Positions 26,408-35,767 of a stretch of 64,000 bases of DNA are shown one piece after another (the first letter of the stretch is position 1; every line of letters begins with the position of its first letter). The notes under the pieces were generated by a model. That model worked only from the letters and a program-made list of their open reading frames with translations, had not been told where the DNA came from and made no database searches. The stretch is from Sporomusaceae bacterium (GTDB lineage Bacteria; Bacillota; Negativicutes; Sporomusales; UBA7701), in the NCBI GenBank assembly GCA_031460455.1, contig JAVKTQ010000002.1, forward strand, positions 124,001 through 188,000, read 5' to 3'. The position numbers and the translations under genes are program-made.

Positions 26408-27433
26408 TTGGCTAAAAGGCTGAGTGAAATCGCCGCCCTGGTAGAGGGTATGGTGCTGGGGGAATCCGATCCCGAAATCGCCGGCGTCACCAACATCGAG
26501 GACGCCGGACCCCGCGACATCACCTTCGCCGTACCGCCCCATATGGACAAGGCCGCAGCGTCCAAGGCGGCAGCGGTCATAGTGCCGGGCGACACAGCAA
26601 CGTATCCCAAGCCGGCTATCCGGGTGGCGAACCCCCGGGTAGCCTTTACTAAGGTATTGGAACTTTTTACCCCGCCCACGGTAGTGCCGCGGGGCGTTCA
26701 CCCCAGCGCCGTCGTCGGCCGGGGCGTACAGCTCGGGGCCAACGTCGCCGTCATGGCCCAGGTCGTCGTCGCCGACGGCGCCGTCATCGGCGACAACACC
26801 GTCCTCTATCCCCACACCTATGTAGGCGAGGCCGCCAGAATCGGCGGCGACAGCATCCTCTATCCGGGGGTGACCGTCTACGCCGGCTGCCGCCTGGGAG
26901 AGCGGGCGATCGTTCACAGCGGCGCGGTCATCGGCTCCGACGGCTTCGGGTTTGTCACCATCGAAGGCCGCCACCACAAAGTGCCGCAGGTCGGCAACGT
27001 CATCATCGAAGATGACGTCGAGATCGGCGCCAACGTAACCATCGACCGGGCCACGACCGGCTCGACGGTCGTCAGGCGCGGCACCAAGATCGACAACCTT
27101 GTCCATCTGGCGCATAACGTCGTCATCGGCGAAAACTGCTTCCTGGTCGCCTTCACCGGCATCGCCGGCAGCACCAAGGTCGGCAACAACGTTATTTTCG
27201 CCGGTCAGAGCGGCGCGGTCGGACATATCACCATCGGCGACAACTGCATCTTCGCCGGCAAGTCAGGGGCCGCCGGCGACGTCCCGCCCAACTCCTTCTA
27301 CGCCGGCTTCCCCGCAAGGCCCCACAAGGAATGGCTGCGGGCTGAAGCGGCCGTGCGCAGGCTGCCGGAGCTGGCGAAGCAGGTGCAGGCGCTGGAGAAA
27401 CGCCTCGCAGAACTGGAAAAACAAGGGAAATAA
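26408..27433 (+). CDS. lpxD: UDP-3-O-acyl-glucosamine N-acyltransferase LpxD
   Basis: The 341-residue length is the same as E. coli LpxD. An N-terminal uridine-binding domain (about 1-100) is followed by left-handed beta-helix hexapeptide repeats ([18 protein letters not shown] and on). The catalytic segment [16 protein letters not shown] lies near residues 225-240. The C-terminal helix is [21 protein letters not shown]. LpxD adds the second acyl chain in lipid A synthesis, in the cytosol. TTG 26408 after GGGAG gives the family N-terminus [14 protein letters not shown] 26393 is an alternative. Confidence 0.95.
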   Translation: MAKRLSEIAALVEGMVLGESDPEIAGVTNIEDAGPRDITFAVPPHMDKAAASKAAAVIVPGDTATYPKPAIRVANPRVAFTKVLELFTPPTVVPRGVHPSAVVGRGVQLGANVAVMAQVVVADGAVIGDNTVLYPHTYVGEAARIGGDSILYPGVTVYAGCRLGERAIVHSGAVIGSDGFGFVTIEGRHHKVPQVGNVIIEDDVEIGANVTIDRATTGSTVVRRGTKIDNLVHLAHNVVIGENCFLVAFTGIAGSTKVGNNVIFAGQSGAVGHITIGDNCIFAGKSGAAGDVPPNSFYAGFPARPHKEWLRAEAAVRRLPELAKQVQALEKRLAELEKQGK

Positions 27434-27541
27434 TTGCCGGGAACAGATATTACCTGCGGCAAAAGGGCAGGATTGACGGCCTGGGCGCAGAATACTTTAC
27501 TCGATGTTCTTCCCCCACTCTATTCAAACTTAGGAGGACAT

Positions 27542-28171
27542 ATGAGGAAAATAGTATTCGGCGTCCTGTGCGCCCTTATCGTCTCCACCGCCACAGCCTT
27601 AGCTGCGCCTTCGGTCAACGGCTCCACCGGCCAAATCAACAACCCGTCGGCCGACGTACTCCGCGAAGGCCAATTCGCGGCGGGGTACTACCATCTCAAA
27701 GACGGCGGAGTCGGCGTTTTCAACATCGGCCTGCTGCCCAACCTCGAAATGGGTGTGGCCGGCTTCCGCTACGACGACAGCAGCTTCAACAAGACGCACG
27801 TCAACGCCAAACTCGGCCTGCTGCCCGAGACAATCCTCACACCAGGGGTGTCGGTCGGCGTCGAAGACATAGCCGGCTCACGCTCGCGCTCTTACTACGC
27901 TGTCGCCTCCAAGGCACTGCCGTTAGGCTTCCGCATTCACGCCGGCGTAGGCAACGGCCGTTTCGACGGCACCTTCGCCGCCCTCGAGAAAACCATCAAC
28001 CCGATCAGCGTGCTCACCGGCAACAACGCCTTCCCGGCCACAACCCTTATCGCCGAATTCGACGGCCGCCGCATGAACTACGGTGCCAGGATGTCGATCG
28101 TCCCGGGGCTCAAGGTCGACGCCGGCTGGCGGGACCATTCAGCCTACTTCGGCGTAAGCTTCACCAACTAG
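27542..28171 (+). CDS. YjbH-like exported protein, probable outer-membrane barrel
   Basis: The product is 209 residues, with a signal peptide (1-21) and then SVNGSTGQINNPSADVLREGQFAAGYYHL, the opening typical of YjbH-domain proteins. The remainder consists of short amphipathic strands with turns and ends HSAYFGVSFTN. YjbH proteins are predicted outer-membrane components linked to exopolysaccharide export in Proteobacteria; here the role is unknown. It has a good AGGAGGACAT site. It is inserted between lpxD and lpxL, 108 bases after the former, and is followed by a hairpin. Confidence 0.7.
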   Translation: MRKIVFGVLCALIVSTATALAAPSVNGSTGQINNPSADVLREGQFAAGYYHLKDGGVGVFNIGLLPNLEMGVAGFRYDDSSFNKTHVNAKLGLLPETILTPGVSVGVEDIAGSRSRSYYAVASKALPLGFRIHAGVGNGRFDGTFAALEKTINPISVLTGNNAFPATTLIAEFDGRRMNYGARMSIVPGLKVDAGWRDHSAYFGVSFTN

Positions 28172-28189
28172 AGACCCAGCAAACCCAAG

Positions 28190-28246
28190 AGGCTGCCAAG
28201 GAAGCGCCCGGCGAACGCCGCGGACCGGCTTCAGGCAGCCTTTCCC
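28190..28246 (+). terminator. Terminator-like hairpin before lpxL
   Basis: AGGCTGCC (28190-28197) pairs with GGCAGCCT (28234-28241), with an inner GC-rich arm, followed by TTCCC. The lpxL ATG is 25 bases later, so it may regulate lpxL. Confidence 0.5.
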
Positions 28247-28265
28247 TGATGGAGGTTAGCCCGCC

Positions 28266-29150
28266 ATGCAGTACTACATCGTCAAGCTGATATGCCGGCT
28301 GCTCTGCCTGCTGCCCGCCGGAGTGCGCAACAGAATAGGCGACCTCATCGGCGAAGCCCTGTGGCCGCTAGTGCCCGGTAAGCGCCGCAAAATGGCCGTC
28401 GCCAACGTCATGGCCAGCCTGGGGCTGGACGCTCAGGGCGCCCTCGCCATCGTCAAAAGCAGTTCCGTCCGTTTCGGCCGCATGTTCATGGAAATACTGG
28501 CTGTCCCCAAACTGACCAGGGAAAATATCGGCACCTTCGTAACCCTTCGCGGCCGGGAACACTTCGACCAGGCTTTCGCCCACGGCAAGGGAGTCATCAT
28601 AGCCGCCGCCCACAGCGGCAACTGGGAACTCATCGGCCCGGCGCTCGCCCTTTACGGCTACCCGCTCGTCGGTGTCGCCCAGCGGCAGACCAACGCCGCC
28701 ATGGACAAGCTGATCAACGAAATCCGCACCTCTACCGGCATGCATATCACCTATAAAAGCGGCGTCCGCGAAATGATCGCCTTCCTCAGCGAAGGAAAGG
28801 CCATCGGCCTGATAATGGACCAGGACGCCCGAGAACAGGGAGTGTTCGCCGAATTTTTCGGACGCATCGCCTCCACGCCCCAGGGACCGGCCGCGCTGAG
28901 CCGGATGAAAGGCTCGATGATCGTGCCCACCTTCATCACCGCCAACGCCGACGGCACCCACACCGTCATCTTCCACCCGCCACTGGCAACAGAAAAGACT
29001 GACGACCGCGACCGCGACTTCCTCGCCATCACCCGCAAGCTCAACGCCATCCTCGAAGACCACATCCGCGCTCATCCCCACGAATGGTTCTGGCTCCACA
29101 ACCGCTGGAAAACCAAGCCGCCGGCCGAGAACGCGTCCCAAGAATCATAG
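28266..29150 (+). CDS. lpxL: Lipid A late acyltransferase, LpxL/HtrB family (copy 1)
   Basis: This 294-residue protein has the HX4(D/E) acyltransferase motif as HSGNWE with His at residue 116. Further family segments are MDQDAREQGVFAEFFGR and the ending HPHEWFWLHNRWKT. These enzymes transfer an acyl chain from acyl-ACP to Kdo2-lipid IVA at the inner membrane. The N-terminal region (about 5-20) is hydrophobic and probably membrane-bound. A second copy lies at 44286, so together they can make a hexa-acyl lipid A; which copy acts first is unknown. A strong terminator follows. Confidence 0.92.
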   Translation: MQYYIVKLICRLLCLLPAGVRNRIGDLIGEALWPLVPGKRRKMAVANVMASLGLDAQGALAIVKSSSVRFGRMFMEILAVPKLTRENIGTFVTLRGREHFDQAFAHGKGVIIAAAHSGNWELIGPALALYGYPLVGVAQRQTNAAMDKLINEIRTSTGMHITYKSGVREMIAFLSEGKAIGLIMDQDAREQGVFAEFFGRIASTPQGPAALSRMKGSMIVPTFITANADGTHTVIFHPPLATEKTDDRDRDFLAITRKLNAILEDHIRAHPHEWFWLHNRWKTKPPAENASQES

Positions 29151-29164
29151 CCACAGTGTTTTTG

Positions 29165-29195
29165 CGCCCGTCCCCGCAAGGGGGCGGGCCTTTTC
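29165..29195 (+). terminator. Rho-independent terminator after lpxL
   Basis: GCCCGTCCCC and GGGGGCGGGC form a stem around a GCAA loop, followed by CTTTTC. Confidence 0.8.
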
Positions 29196-29226
29196 ATCCT
29201 TACCAATATATACAAATAGGCAATAA

Positions 29227-29269
29227 ACGTATATACTTATGGACACAAAAATGATATACGTGCTATAAT
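29227..29269 (+). promoter_or_regulatory. Extended -10 promoter with flanking inverted repeat, for the ABC pair
   Basis: TGCTATAAT carries an extended -10 with TATAAT at 29264-29269; TGGACA at 29240-29245 is 18 bases upstream. ACGTATAT (29227-29234) and ATATACGT (29254-29261) form an exact inverted repeat spanning the -35 box, a likely operator. Confidence 0.6.
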
Positions 29270-29295
29270 TAAGCCCGGAAAAGAGGTGGTTACGC

Positions 29296-31629
29296 ATGGC
29301 TTTCGCCAAGAATATTTTACGGGATTCCTTTCAGCGCGACATTTTCATCCTGGTTATTGTAAGTGTTCTGGTGGGGTCGATGCTGGCCAGCGTCGTATCG
29401 TTGGGAGCCAACACTTATTTCTCCAAAACCCTCGCCAGCTTCGTCGGCGATTACGGAGAATTCGACCTCATCATCAATGTGCGGGAGGAAATGAAAACCG
29501 ACGCCGCCCAGCAGATTGACAAGATAATCAGCGACGTCTTCCCAGGAGCGGTGCTGAAAGAAGGGCCGACTCTTACCGGCAAAACCAGCTTCTTCATCAC
29601 CTTGCCCGAACAGTACCAGACCAAGCAGGTCTACGAAGACCTCGGCAAAATCTTCGGCAGCATCCCCGGCGGCGCCGGCGTAGGCGTAATGACCGACCCG
29701 CGCCTTACCATCCGCGGCGTACCGGAAGGCGCGAAGAACATGCTGATGGAGCGGATCATGCAGATGGACGGCGTACGCTTCGCATTCCGCGACGGCGCTT
29801 CGATCGGCGTGGTTTTGCTGTCTCTTGACAAGAGCGCCCCGGTCGAGAAGCAGATCAACGCTCTCCTGAAACAGTACCAGGTCATCGAAATCAGCTTCCC
29901 GGTCGGCAGCGAACCGTCCAACCCCATCCGCCTCGGTGAGGCGATCGCCGGCGACATCAGGCAAGACCTCAAAATCCAGTATGCGCAAAACGTATCGGTT
30001 GATGGCAAAAACGACGACATGACCTATGCCGTCAGCACGATGATGGAAATGAGGAGATTTCTCAGCGCCTACGCCTCGCAGGTCACCCTCACCCCGCTCG
30101 GCGGCGCCAAGCTAGCCAAAGGCGACACCCTCGTATTCCAGGGCGCTGCGCCTGCGGCGCCTGCGGCGGGCAACCCGCCCGACAAGAGCAACATCCTGGT
30201 GCAGGTCACCGCTATCAAAGGCAACGGCGTAGCCGAAGGCATGGTTGTTCAGGGCGACGCCGGCGGCCTCGTCAACCCGCAGGGCTACAAGCTGGACAAG
30301 AACCTCGTCGGTGCGGCCGTGGTCACGGCCAGCTACAAAAACCCGCGCCAGGAGCTGGCGGGCGCGCTCAACGAAACATCCAAGCTTGTCGGCCAGATAC
30401 CGGGATTTGCCAAGGATGCCCGCGACATGAGCGGCATCGCCATCAGCGCCCTTGACAACTACGACAGCGGCATCGCCGCCGTCGAGCAGACCCTCAGCGG
30501 GGTCCAGTCGGCCGGCGCCACCATCCAGGCGGCGACCAGCGGCCTGGCCAACATCGACACCAGCTCGCTCCGCGCCCAGCTCGACACTTCGTCCAAAGGC
30601 CTCGGCGGCCTCATCAATACCCTCAAGGTATTGAAGCTGGTGCAAGCGGACGCAGGCAGCAGCATCGACAGCCTCGCCGGCACCCAGAGCAGCCTTGCCA
30701 GCCTCAGCAACACCCTCGGCGCCCTCGACAACGTGGCGGCCAACGCCCGCCAGGCGACGGCGGCCATCGACAGCGTCGTCAGCGGCAGCAGGAATACCCT
30801 CGCCACGCTGAAAGCCTTCGATGCGACCGGGGCCAAGACCAGCCTGCGCGACATGACCGGCCGTCTCGACAAGGTGCAGGAAATCAACGTGCCGCTGGTC
30901 ACCGCCCAGCTCCAGTATATGGCGGCCAGCGCGCCCAACCTCAAGGACGAGGACATCAGCCATACTCTGGCGATCATCGACAAATTCATCGCCGGCCAGG
31001 TCATCCCCGGCGAGCGCATCCAGATCCTCACGACCAGCAGCGTCAGCGCCGACGCCGTGGCGCCCATCGTCGCGCGTCAGGCCGGCCACAGCAACGCCGC
31101 GCTCTACTCGACCGCCATGGGCATCATCGAGCCGGACGCCCGCGGCCAGCTATATCAGGTACTGCATGAGGTCAAAGCCATCCTGGCCGGCATCACCGCC
31201 ATGGTGGCCACCATCCTCTTCCTGGTGTTCGACCACACCGCGGTCATGGCGGTCATCCGCCGCCGTCGCCTGGCCAACCGCACAAAACCTACCGGCTGGC
31301 GGGCGGTGGTGGCTCGATTCGCCGCCATCAGCGCCGCAGAGCGGGTATACGGCATGGCGTGCGGCGGGGTAATGCTCACCGCCATGTTCATCATTGCCGG
31401 CGGCGGCATCCCCTACCTCCCCTGGATCGGCGTCCCGCTGCTCGGCGCATCCCTCGGCCTATTGGTGGCCGGTTACGCCGAGAAGATCAGTCCGGTGGCC
31501 GGCGACGAGATCATGGCCGGTGAAGCGCTCGGGCTGTCCTTCGACGAAGTAATGCGCGAGATCGTCATCCCCTCCGCCCGGCCGGGACTATTGCAGAAAT
31601 TAAACAATCGCAAGGTAAAATTCCGTTAA
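29296..31629 (+). CDS. Permease-like protein with a giant extracytoplasmic domain
   Basis: I do not recognise this 777-residue protein. One membrane helix lies at about 15-36. An outer region of nearly 590 residues follows; its second half (about 350-560) is Ala/Ser/Thr-rich and helical with repeated VEQTLSGVQSAGATIQ-like heptads. Three more helices lie at about 627-650, 686-706 and 711-733. This topology resembles type VII (FtsX/MacB) permeases. The cytoplasmic tail, about 742-766, reads GEALGLSFDEVMREIVIPSA, much like the EAA loop that contacts ATPases in importer permeases. An ABC ATPase starts 12 bases later. The substrate is unknown. Confidence 0.75.
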   Translation: MAFAKNILRDSFQRDIFILVIVSVLVGSMLASVVSLGANTYFSKTLASFVGDYGEFDLIINVREEMKTDAAQQIDKIISDVFPGAVLKEGPTLTGKTSFFITLPEQYQTKQVYEDLGKIFGSIPGGAGVGVMTDPRLTIRGVPEGAKNMLMERIMQMDGVRFAFRDGASIGVVLLSLDKSAPVEKQINALLKQYQVIEISFPVGSEPSNPIRLGEAIAGDIRQDLKIQYAQNVSVDGKNDDMTYAVSTMMEMRRFLSAYASQVTLTPLGGAKLAKGDTLVFQGAAPAAPAAGNPPDKSNILVQVTAIKGNGVAEGMVVQGDAGGLVNPQGYKLDKNLVGAAVVTASYKNPRQELAGALNETSKLVGQIPGFAKDARDMSGIAISALDNYDSGIAAVEQTLSGVQSAGATIQAATSGLANIDTSSLRAQLDTSSKGLGGLINTLKVLKLVQADAGSSIDSLAGTQSSLASLSNTLGALDNVAANARQATAAIDSVVSGSRNTLATLKAFDATGAKTSLRDMTGRLDKVQEINVPLVTAQLQYMAASAPNLKDEDISHTLAIIDKFIAGQVIPGERIQILTTSSVSADAVAPIVARQAGHSNAALYSTAMGIIEPDARGQLYQVLHEVKAILAGITAMVATILFLVFDHTAVMAVIRRRRLANRTKPTGWRAVVARFAAISAAERVYGMACGGVMLTAMFIIAGGGIPYLPWIGVPLLGASLGLLVAGYAEKISPVAGDEIMAGEALGLSFDEVMREIVIPSARPGLLQKLNNRKVKFR

Positions 31630-31641
31630 TGAGGTGATACT

Positions 31642-32415
31642 ATGCTCACTATAAATAATCTTCACAAACGGTTCGGCAAGGTTACAGCAGTAGCCGACGT
31701 CAGCCTGGAAGTGAAGAAAGGCGAGACGGTCGTGCTCATGGGCCCCTCGGGGTGCGGCAAGTCGACCACCATCCGTACCATCAACCGTCTCGTCGAGCCG
31801 GACGGAGGCCGGATCGTCTTCGCCGGCCGCGACATCACCGCTATCGCCGCCGAGGAAATGCGGGCGGTGCGCAAACGCATCGGCTTCGTCTTCCAGCAAT
31901 TTAACCTCATCAGCCGTCTGACGGCCGAGGAGAACGTTATGCTGGGCCTGGTCATGGGCGGGATGCCGCGTGAGCTGGCCAGCGACAAGGCCGTGGCCGC
32001 GCTTGCCAAAGTCGGCCTTGATAACTGCCGCGACCAGAAGCCCGGGGAACTGTCGGGCGGCCAGCAGCAGCGGGTGGGCATCGCCCGCGCGCTGGCCTTC
32101 GAACCCGAGTTGATGCTCTGGGACGAACCCACCGCGTCCCTGGACCCCATCCTGGTCAGAGAAGTGCTCGTAGTTATGGAGGAACTCGCCAAATACCAGG
32201 CCAACACCATGGTGGTCGTCACCCACGAACTCCCCTTCGCTCTTCACGTCGCCGACCGGATCGTGCTCATGGACAAAGGGCGCGTCGTCGAAGAAGGCGT
32301 CCCGGACAGGGTCTTCGTCACCCCCGCCTCCGAGGTAGGGCAGCGCTACAAGGAACTCATCGAATACCAGATGAATACCAGCGCCCTTACCCTTGCCGGC
32401 AAACGTGTCGCCTGA
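31642..32415 (+). CDS. ABC transporter ATPase, polar amino acid (GlnQ) type by sequence
   Basis: This 257-residue ATPase has Walker A GPSGCGKST at about 34-42, Q-loop VFQQFNL near 84, signature LSGGQQQR at about 137-144, Walker B LMLWDEPTASLDP near 157-169, and the switch histidine in VVTHE. The sequence is closest in style to amino-acid importer ATPases, but no binding protein or ordinary permease is nearby. The only partner is the 777-residue protein just upstream, so the pair probably forms one complex. It has a GAGGTGATACT site. lpxC follows 76 bases later. Confidence 0.88.
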   Translation: MLTINNLHKRFGKVTAVADVSLEVKKGETVVLMGPSGCGKSTTIRTINRLVEPDGGRIVFAGRDITAIAAEEMRAVRKRIGFVFQQFNLISRLTAEENVMLGLVMGGMPRELASDKAVAALAKVGLDNCRDQKPGELSGGQQQRVGIARALAFEPELMLWDEPTASLDPILVREVLVVMEELAKYQANTMVVVTHELPFALHVADRIVLMDKGRVVEEGVPDRVFVTPASEVGQRYKELIEYQMNTSALTLAGKRVA

Positions 32416-32491
32416 TTCCTCTCATTTGCCACTTGCAGGAAAAGTGAATCTTTTGTAGAATAAGTGATAGCTGTTTATCGGGAGGTTGCCC

Positions 32492-33319
32492 ATGTCTTAT
32501 CAGACCACTCTCGCCAAAAGCATCGCCTATACGGGAATCGGTCTCCACTCCGGCAAGGACGTCACCATCACCCTTCAGCCCGCCGCGGCGGACACCGGCA
32601 TCGTCTTCGTCCGCACCGACCTCCCGGGCGCGCCGCGGGTGAAGGCGACCGCCGCCAACGTGACATCCACCATGCGGGCTACGACGCTCGAGGACGGGGC
32701 CGCCAAGGTCTTCACCGTAGAGCATCTTCTGGCCGTCTTCCTCGCCCTGGGGATCGACAACTGTCTTATCGAAATAACCGCCGCCGAGCCGCCGGTTGGC
32801 GACGGCAGCGCCCTTCCCTTCGTAAAGCTTGTGGAAGAAGCCGGCATCGCCGAGCTGCCGGCGCCGAGCCGTTACGTCCCGTTGCCGGCGGCGCAGGCGA
32901 CCCGCTGCCCCGATAAATTCATCGCCATCCTGCCGTACGACGGCCTGCGGATCAGCTTCACGTCCGTCAATCCGCACCCCATGATCGGCATCCAGTACGG
33001 CGACTTCGAAATCACCGCCGACACGTTCATCCGCGAAATCGCCCCCGCGAGGACCATCGGCTTCATGCACGAGGTCGAGGCCCTCAAGGCGCAGGGCCTG
33101 GCGCTCGGCGGCAGCCTCGAAAACGCGGTAGTATACGACGACGATAGAATACTGACCCCGTTGCGCTTTCCCGACGAACTGGTCAGACACAAGATTCTCG
33201 ACGTACTCGGCGATCTGGCGCTGGTCGGACGCATCCGCGGCCACGTTATCGCAGTGAAATCCAGCCACGCGCTCAACACCGCGCTGGCGAAGCAAATAGC
33301 GGCAAGTGCGCAAAAGTGA
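32492..33319 (+). CDS. lpxC: UDP-3-O-acyl-GlcNAc deacetylase LpxC
   Basis: This 275-residue zinc amidase has the ligand His78 in [10 protein letters not shown] (same number as in E. coli). The second metal site HKILD has His233 and Asp237, and the catalytic region is [15 protein letters not shown]. LpxC performs the committed step of lipid A synthesis. The start ATG 32492 has GGGAGG six bases upstream. It is slightly shorter than E. coli LpxC (305). It leads the run lpxC-fabZ-lpxA-lpxI. I see no clear promoter directly before it. Confidence 0.95.
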   Translation: MSYQTTLAKSIAYTGIGLHSGKDVTITLQPAAADTGIVFVRTDLPGAPRVKATAANVTSTMRATTLEDGAAKVFTVEHLLAVFLALGIDNCLIEITAAEPPVGDGSALPFVKLVEEAGIAELPAPSRYVPLPAAQATRCPDKFIAILPYDGLRISFTSVNPHPMIGIQYGDFEITADTFIREIAPARTIGFMHEVEALKAQGLALGGSLENAVVYDDDRILTPLRFPDELVRHKILDVLGDLALVGRIRGHVIAVKSSHALNTALAKQIAASAQK

Positions 33320-33336
33320 CGAGGAGGACTGCTACC

Positions 33337-33759
33337 ATGTTGACCGTGCCTCAGATTCAGGCAATCATCCCGCATCGTTACCCGTTCCTGTTGGTCGACC
33401 GCATCATCGAAATCGAGCCCATGAAAAGAGCTGTGGGCATTAAAAATGTAACCGCCAACGAGCAATTCTTCCAGGGCCATTTCCCCGGCAAGCCCATCAT
33501 GCCCGGCGTCCTGCTCCTCGAAGCGATGGCCCAGGTCGGCGGCGTGGCGATGCTCTATGGCGAGGAATTCTCCGGCAAGCTGGCGGTTTTTGCCGGCATC
33601 GACCGGGTGAAATTCCGCAAGCCGGTGGTGCCGGGCGACCAAGTGCGGATGGTGGCCGAGATCATAAAAATGCGCGGGACCATGGGCAAAATATGGGCCG
33701 AAGCATATGTCGACGGCGAACTTGTCGCCGAGGGAGAATTCCTGTTTGCCCTCACCTGA
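33337..33759 (+). CDS. fabZ: 3-hydroxyacyl-ACP dehydratase FabZ
   Basis: The 140-residue hotdog-fold enzyme has [14 protein letters not shown] at the start, the catalytic His48 in [13 protein letters not shown], and the catalytic Glu in [11 protein letters not shown] at about residue 62. FabZ dehydrates 3-hydroxyacyl-ACP in fatty acid synthesis and competes with LpxA/LpxD for the same substrate, which explains the linkage to lpx genes. ATG 33337 has GAGGAGGACTGC upstream; it follows lpxC by 17 bases. Confidence 0.96.
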   Translation: MLTVPQIQAIIPHRYPFLLVDRIIEIEPMKRAVGIKNVTANEQFFQGHFPGKPIMPGVLLLEAMAQVGGVAMLYGEEFSGKLAVFAGIDRVKFRKPVVPGDQVRMVAEIIKMRGTMGKIWAEAYVDGELVAEGEFLFALT

Positions 33760-33868
33760 AAAGAGAAGCAATAAGGATATAAATGGCATAGTTTATGTGT
33801 AAGATCGTCCTAAATAGCAATAGTTATATTTTTTGCCAGTATTCGCGCCGATAGCTCTTGCCACCATT

Positions 33869-33882
33869 CGACTGGTTAGTCG
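33869..33882. promoter_or_regulatory. Palindromic operator candidate, copy 2 (lpxA)
   Basis: CGACTGGTTAGTCG lies in the 184-base gap between fabZ and lpxA, just before an ATTATAAAT element that could be a -10 box. The 12-base core GACTGGTTAGTC is identical to the site before tolC read on the minus strand. Confidence 0.6.
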
Positions 33883-33943
33883 GATTATAAATAACAACGG
33901 TTGGCTACGGGCTGCGCCGCGACAACAGTAAGGAGATGAGCTG

Positions 33944-34765
33944 ATGAAGCCGGAGACTGTCGTAATACCGATCCGTAAAATACACGAAACAGCTGTCATA
34001 CATCCGGGCGCCCGCATCGGCAAAGAGGTGGAGATCGGCCCGTACGCGGTCATCGGCGAAAACGTCCTGATCGGCGACGGAACAAAGATCGGCGCCCATG
34101 CCGTAATCGACGGCTGGACCAGTATAGGCAAGAACTGCATCATTTATCCCAGCGCTTCCATCGGCACCGACCCGCAAGACCTCAAGTTCCGCGGCGAAAA
34201 AAGCTACGTTTTCATAGGCGACGAAACTCAGATCCGCGAATTCGCCACCGTCAACCGGGCAACAGGCGAGGGCGAGGAAACCCGCATCGGGTCGCATTGC
34301 CTGCTGCAGGCCTACACCCACGTCGCTCATAACTGCATCCTCGGCAACCATGTCATCATGTCCAACTGCGCCACGCTGGCCGGCCACGTAATCGTGGAAG
34401 ACCGGGCAATCATCAGCGGGCTGACCGGGGTGCACCAGTTCGTCAAGATCGGCCGCAACGCCTTTGTCGGCGGCGCCTCCAAGGTTGTCCAGGACGTGCC
34501 CCCGTTCGTTATCGTTGACGGCCACCCGGCCAAAGTCTGCGGCCTCAACAGCGTGGGCATGGCCCGCGCCGGCATCAGCGAACTGGCTCGCCGCAACCTC
34601 AAGAAGGCTTACAAGATTCTGTACCGTTCCAATCTCACCCTTCCCCAGGCGATCGCCGTTATGGAGCAGGAGCTTGACTCCTGCGAGGAAGTCGAACACT
34701 TCCTCCGCTTCCTCCGCAACGCCGAACGCGGTATCTGCCGCGGCCGCAGGGACGAAGAGGAGTAG
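33944..34765 (+). CDS. lpxA: UDP-GlcNAc acyltransferase LpxA
   Basis: This 273-residue left-handed beta-helix protein has repeated hexapeptides (HPGARIGKEVEIGPYAVIG) and the catalytic His-rich segment AYTHVAHNC at residues 124-132. A helical C-terminal domain carries SNLTLPQAIAVMEQEL. LpxA attaches the first 3-hydroxyacyl chain to UDP-GlcNAc in the cytosol. AAGGAG precedes ATG 33944. The gap before it, and the shared palindrome in that gap, suggest a separate regulated transcript. Confidence 0.96.
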   Translation: MKPETVVIPIRKIHETAVIHPGARIGKEVEIGPYAVIGENVLIGDGTKIGAHAVIDGWTSIGKNCIIYPSASIGTDPQDLKFRGEKSYVFIGDETQIREFATVNRATGEGEETRIGSHCLLQAYTHVAHNCILGNHVIMSNCATLAGHVIVEDRAIISGLTGVHQFVKIGRNAFVGGASKVVQDVPPFVIVDGHPAKVCGLNSVGMARAGISELARRNLKKAYKILYRSNLTLPQAIAVMEQELDSCEEVEHFLRFLRNAERGICRGRRDEEE

Positions 34766-34817
34766 AAACCGGCAGCCGCCGGAGAACCGACCGGACGGCC
34801 GCGTAAGGAGTATCAGG

Positions 34818-35621
34818 ATGAAGACAATAGGATTACTGGCCGGCGTTGGCAGACTGCCGGTAGAATTTGCCCGTGCCGCCTCCGGCATGGGCTTTACCGT
34901 GATTGCCGTCGGCGTTGTCCCGGGGGTCGACCCCGAGCTGGCCGCCGTGGCGAACAAATACCACGAAATCGGCGCCGGCGAACTGGGCCGCATCATTGCC
35001 ACCCTAAAGGATTCGGGCGTGCGTGAAGTCACCATGCTCGGCAAGGTTACCAAAGAACTGCTGTTTACCGGCGCGGTGAAGCTCGACGACCGGGCCAGGC
35101 AACTTTTCGCCGGGCTGGCCGACAACAGCGACGACACCATAATGCTCGCCCTGGTCCGCGAACTGGCGCTCGAGGGGCTCGGCGTGCTCGACCAGACCGC
35201 CATGATCCGCGCCCTGATGCCGCCGCCGGGCCTTATAACCAGTCGGCCGCCCACAGCCGCCGAAGAAGCCGACATGGAATTCGGCTTCCGCATGGCCAAG
35301 GAGATCGGCGCTCTCGACATCGGTCAGACGGTCGTCGTCAAAAACAGGGCGGTGCTCGCCGTCGAGGCCATCGAAGGCACCGACGCCTGCATCCGCCGCG
35401 GCGGGCAGCTCGGACGGGGCGGGGCGGTTGTCGCCAAAGTCGCCAAACCCAGCCAGGACGCCCGCTTCGACGTACCGGCCGTAGGCGCCGACACAATCCG
35501 GGCCATGATCGAAGCGGGCGCAAGCGCCCTGGTGATCGAGGCGGGCCGGACGCTGCTGGTGGACCGCATCAAGGTCGCGGCGCTGGCCGACGAGAACAAC
35601 ATTACCATTATCGCCCGCTGA
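34818..35621 (+). CDS. lpxI: UDP-2,3-diacylglucosamine pyrophosphatase LpxI
   Basis: This 267-residue DUF1009/LpxI protein starts KTIGLLAGVGRLPVEFARAA. The later conserved block TVVVKNRAVLAVEAIEGTDACIRRG lies at about residues 173-197 and the closing GADTIRAMIEAGASALVIEA near 222-241. LpxI makes lipid X from UDP-diacylglucosamine; it replaces LpxH, which I do not see here. ATG 34818 has AAGGAG nine bases upstream. The same frame is open further back inside lpxA, but without a start signal. Confidence 0.94.
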   Translation: MKTIGLLAGVGRLPVEFARAASGMGFTVIAVGVVPGVDPELAAVANKYHEIGAGELGRIIATLKDSGVREVTMLGKVTKELLFTGAVKLDDRARQLFAGLADNSDDTIMLALVRELALEGLGVLDQTAMIRALMPPPGLITSRPPTAAEEADMEFGFRMAKEIGALDIGQTVVVKNRAVLAVEAIEGTDACIRRGGQLGRGGAVVAKVAKPSQDARFDVPAVGADTIRAMIEAGASALVIEAGRTLLVDRIKVAALADENNITIIAR

Positions 35622-35714
35622 TTTTTGCCACAGAGGCATAGAGACACTGTGAGAAGAGGGAAACTATCTCCGGGTCTCTGTCGTCCTGTGGCTCGTGTTT
35701 TAGCGTGGGTAATC

Positions 35715-35742
35715 TTGGACAACCGCGCGTATTTGGGATAAA
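35715..35742 (+). promoter_or_regulatory. Possible promoter before lpxB
   Basis: TTGGAC at 35715-35720 and GATAAA at 35737-35742 are 16 bases apart in the 146-base gap between lpxI and lpxB. Confidence 0.35.
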
Positions 35743-35767
35743 CTAGTATTATCCGAGGAGATTCGCC

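Noticed and set aside
30141-30175. GCGCCTGCGGCG tandem-like repeat in the large permease-like gene
   Set aside because: It codes for a short Ala/Pro linker (APAAPAAG), in frame and ordinary for a flexible segment.
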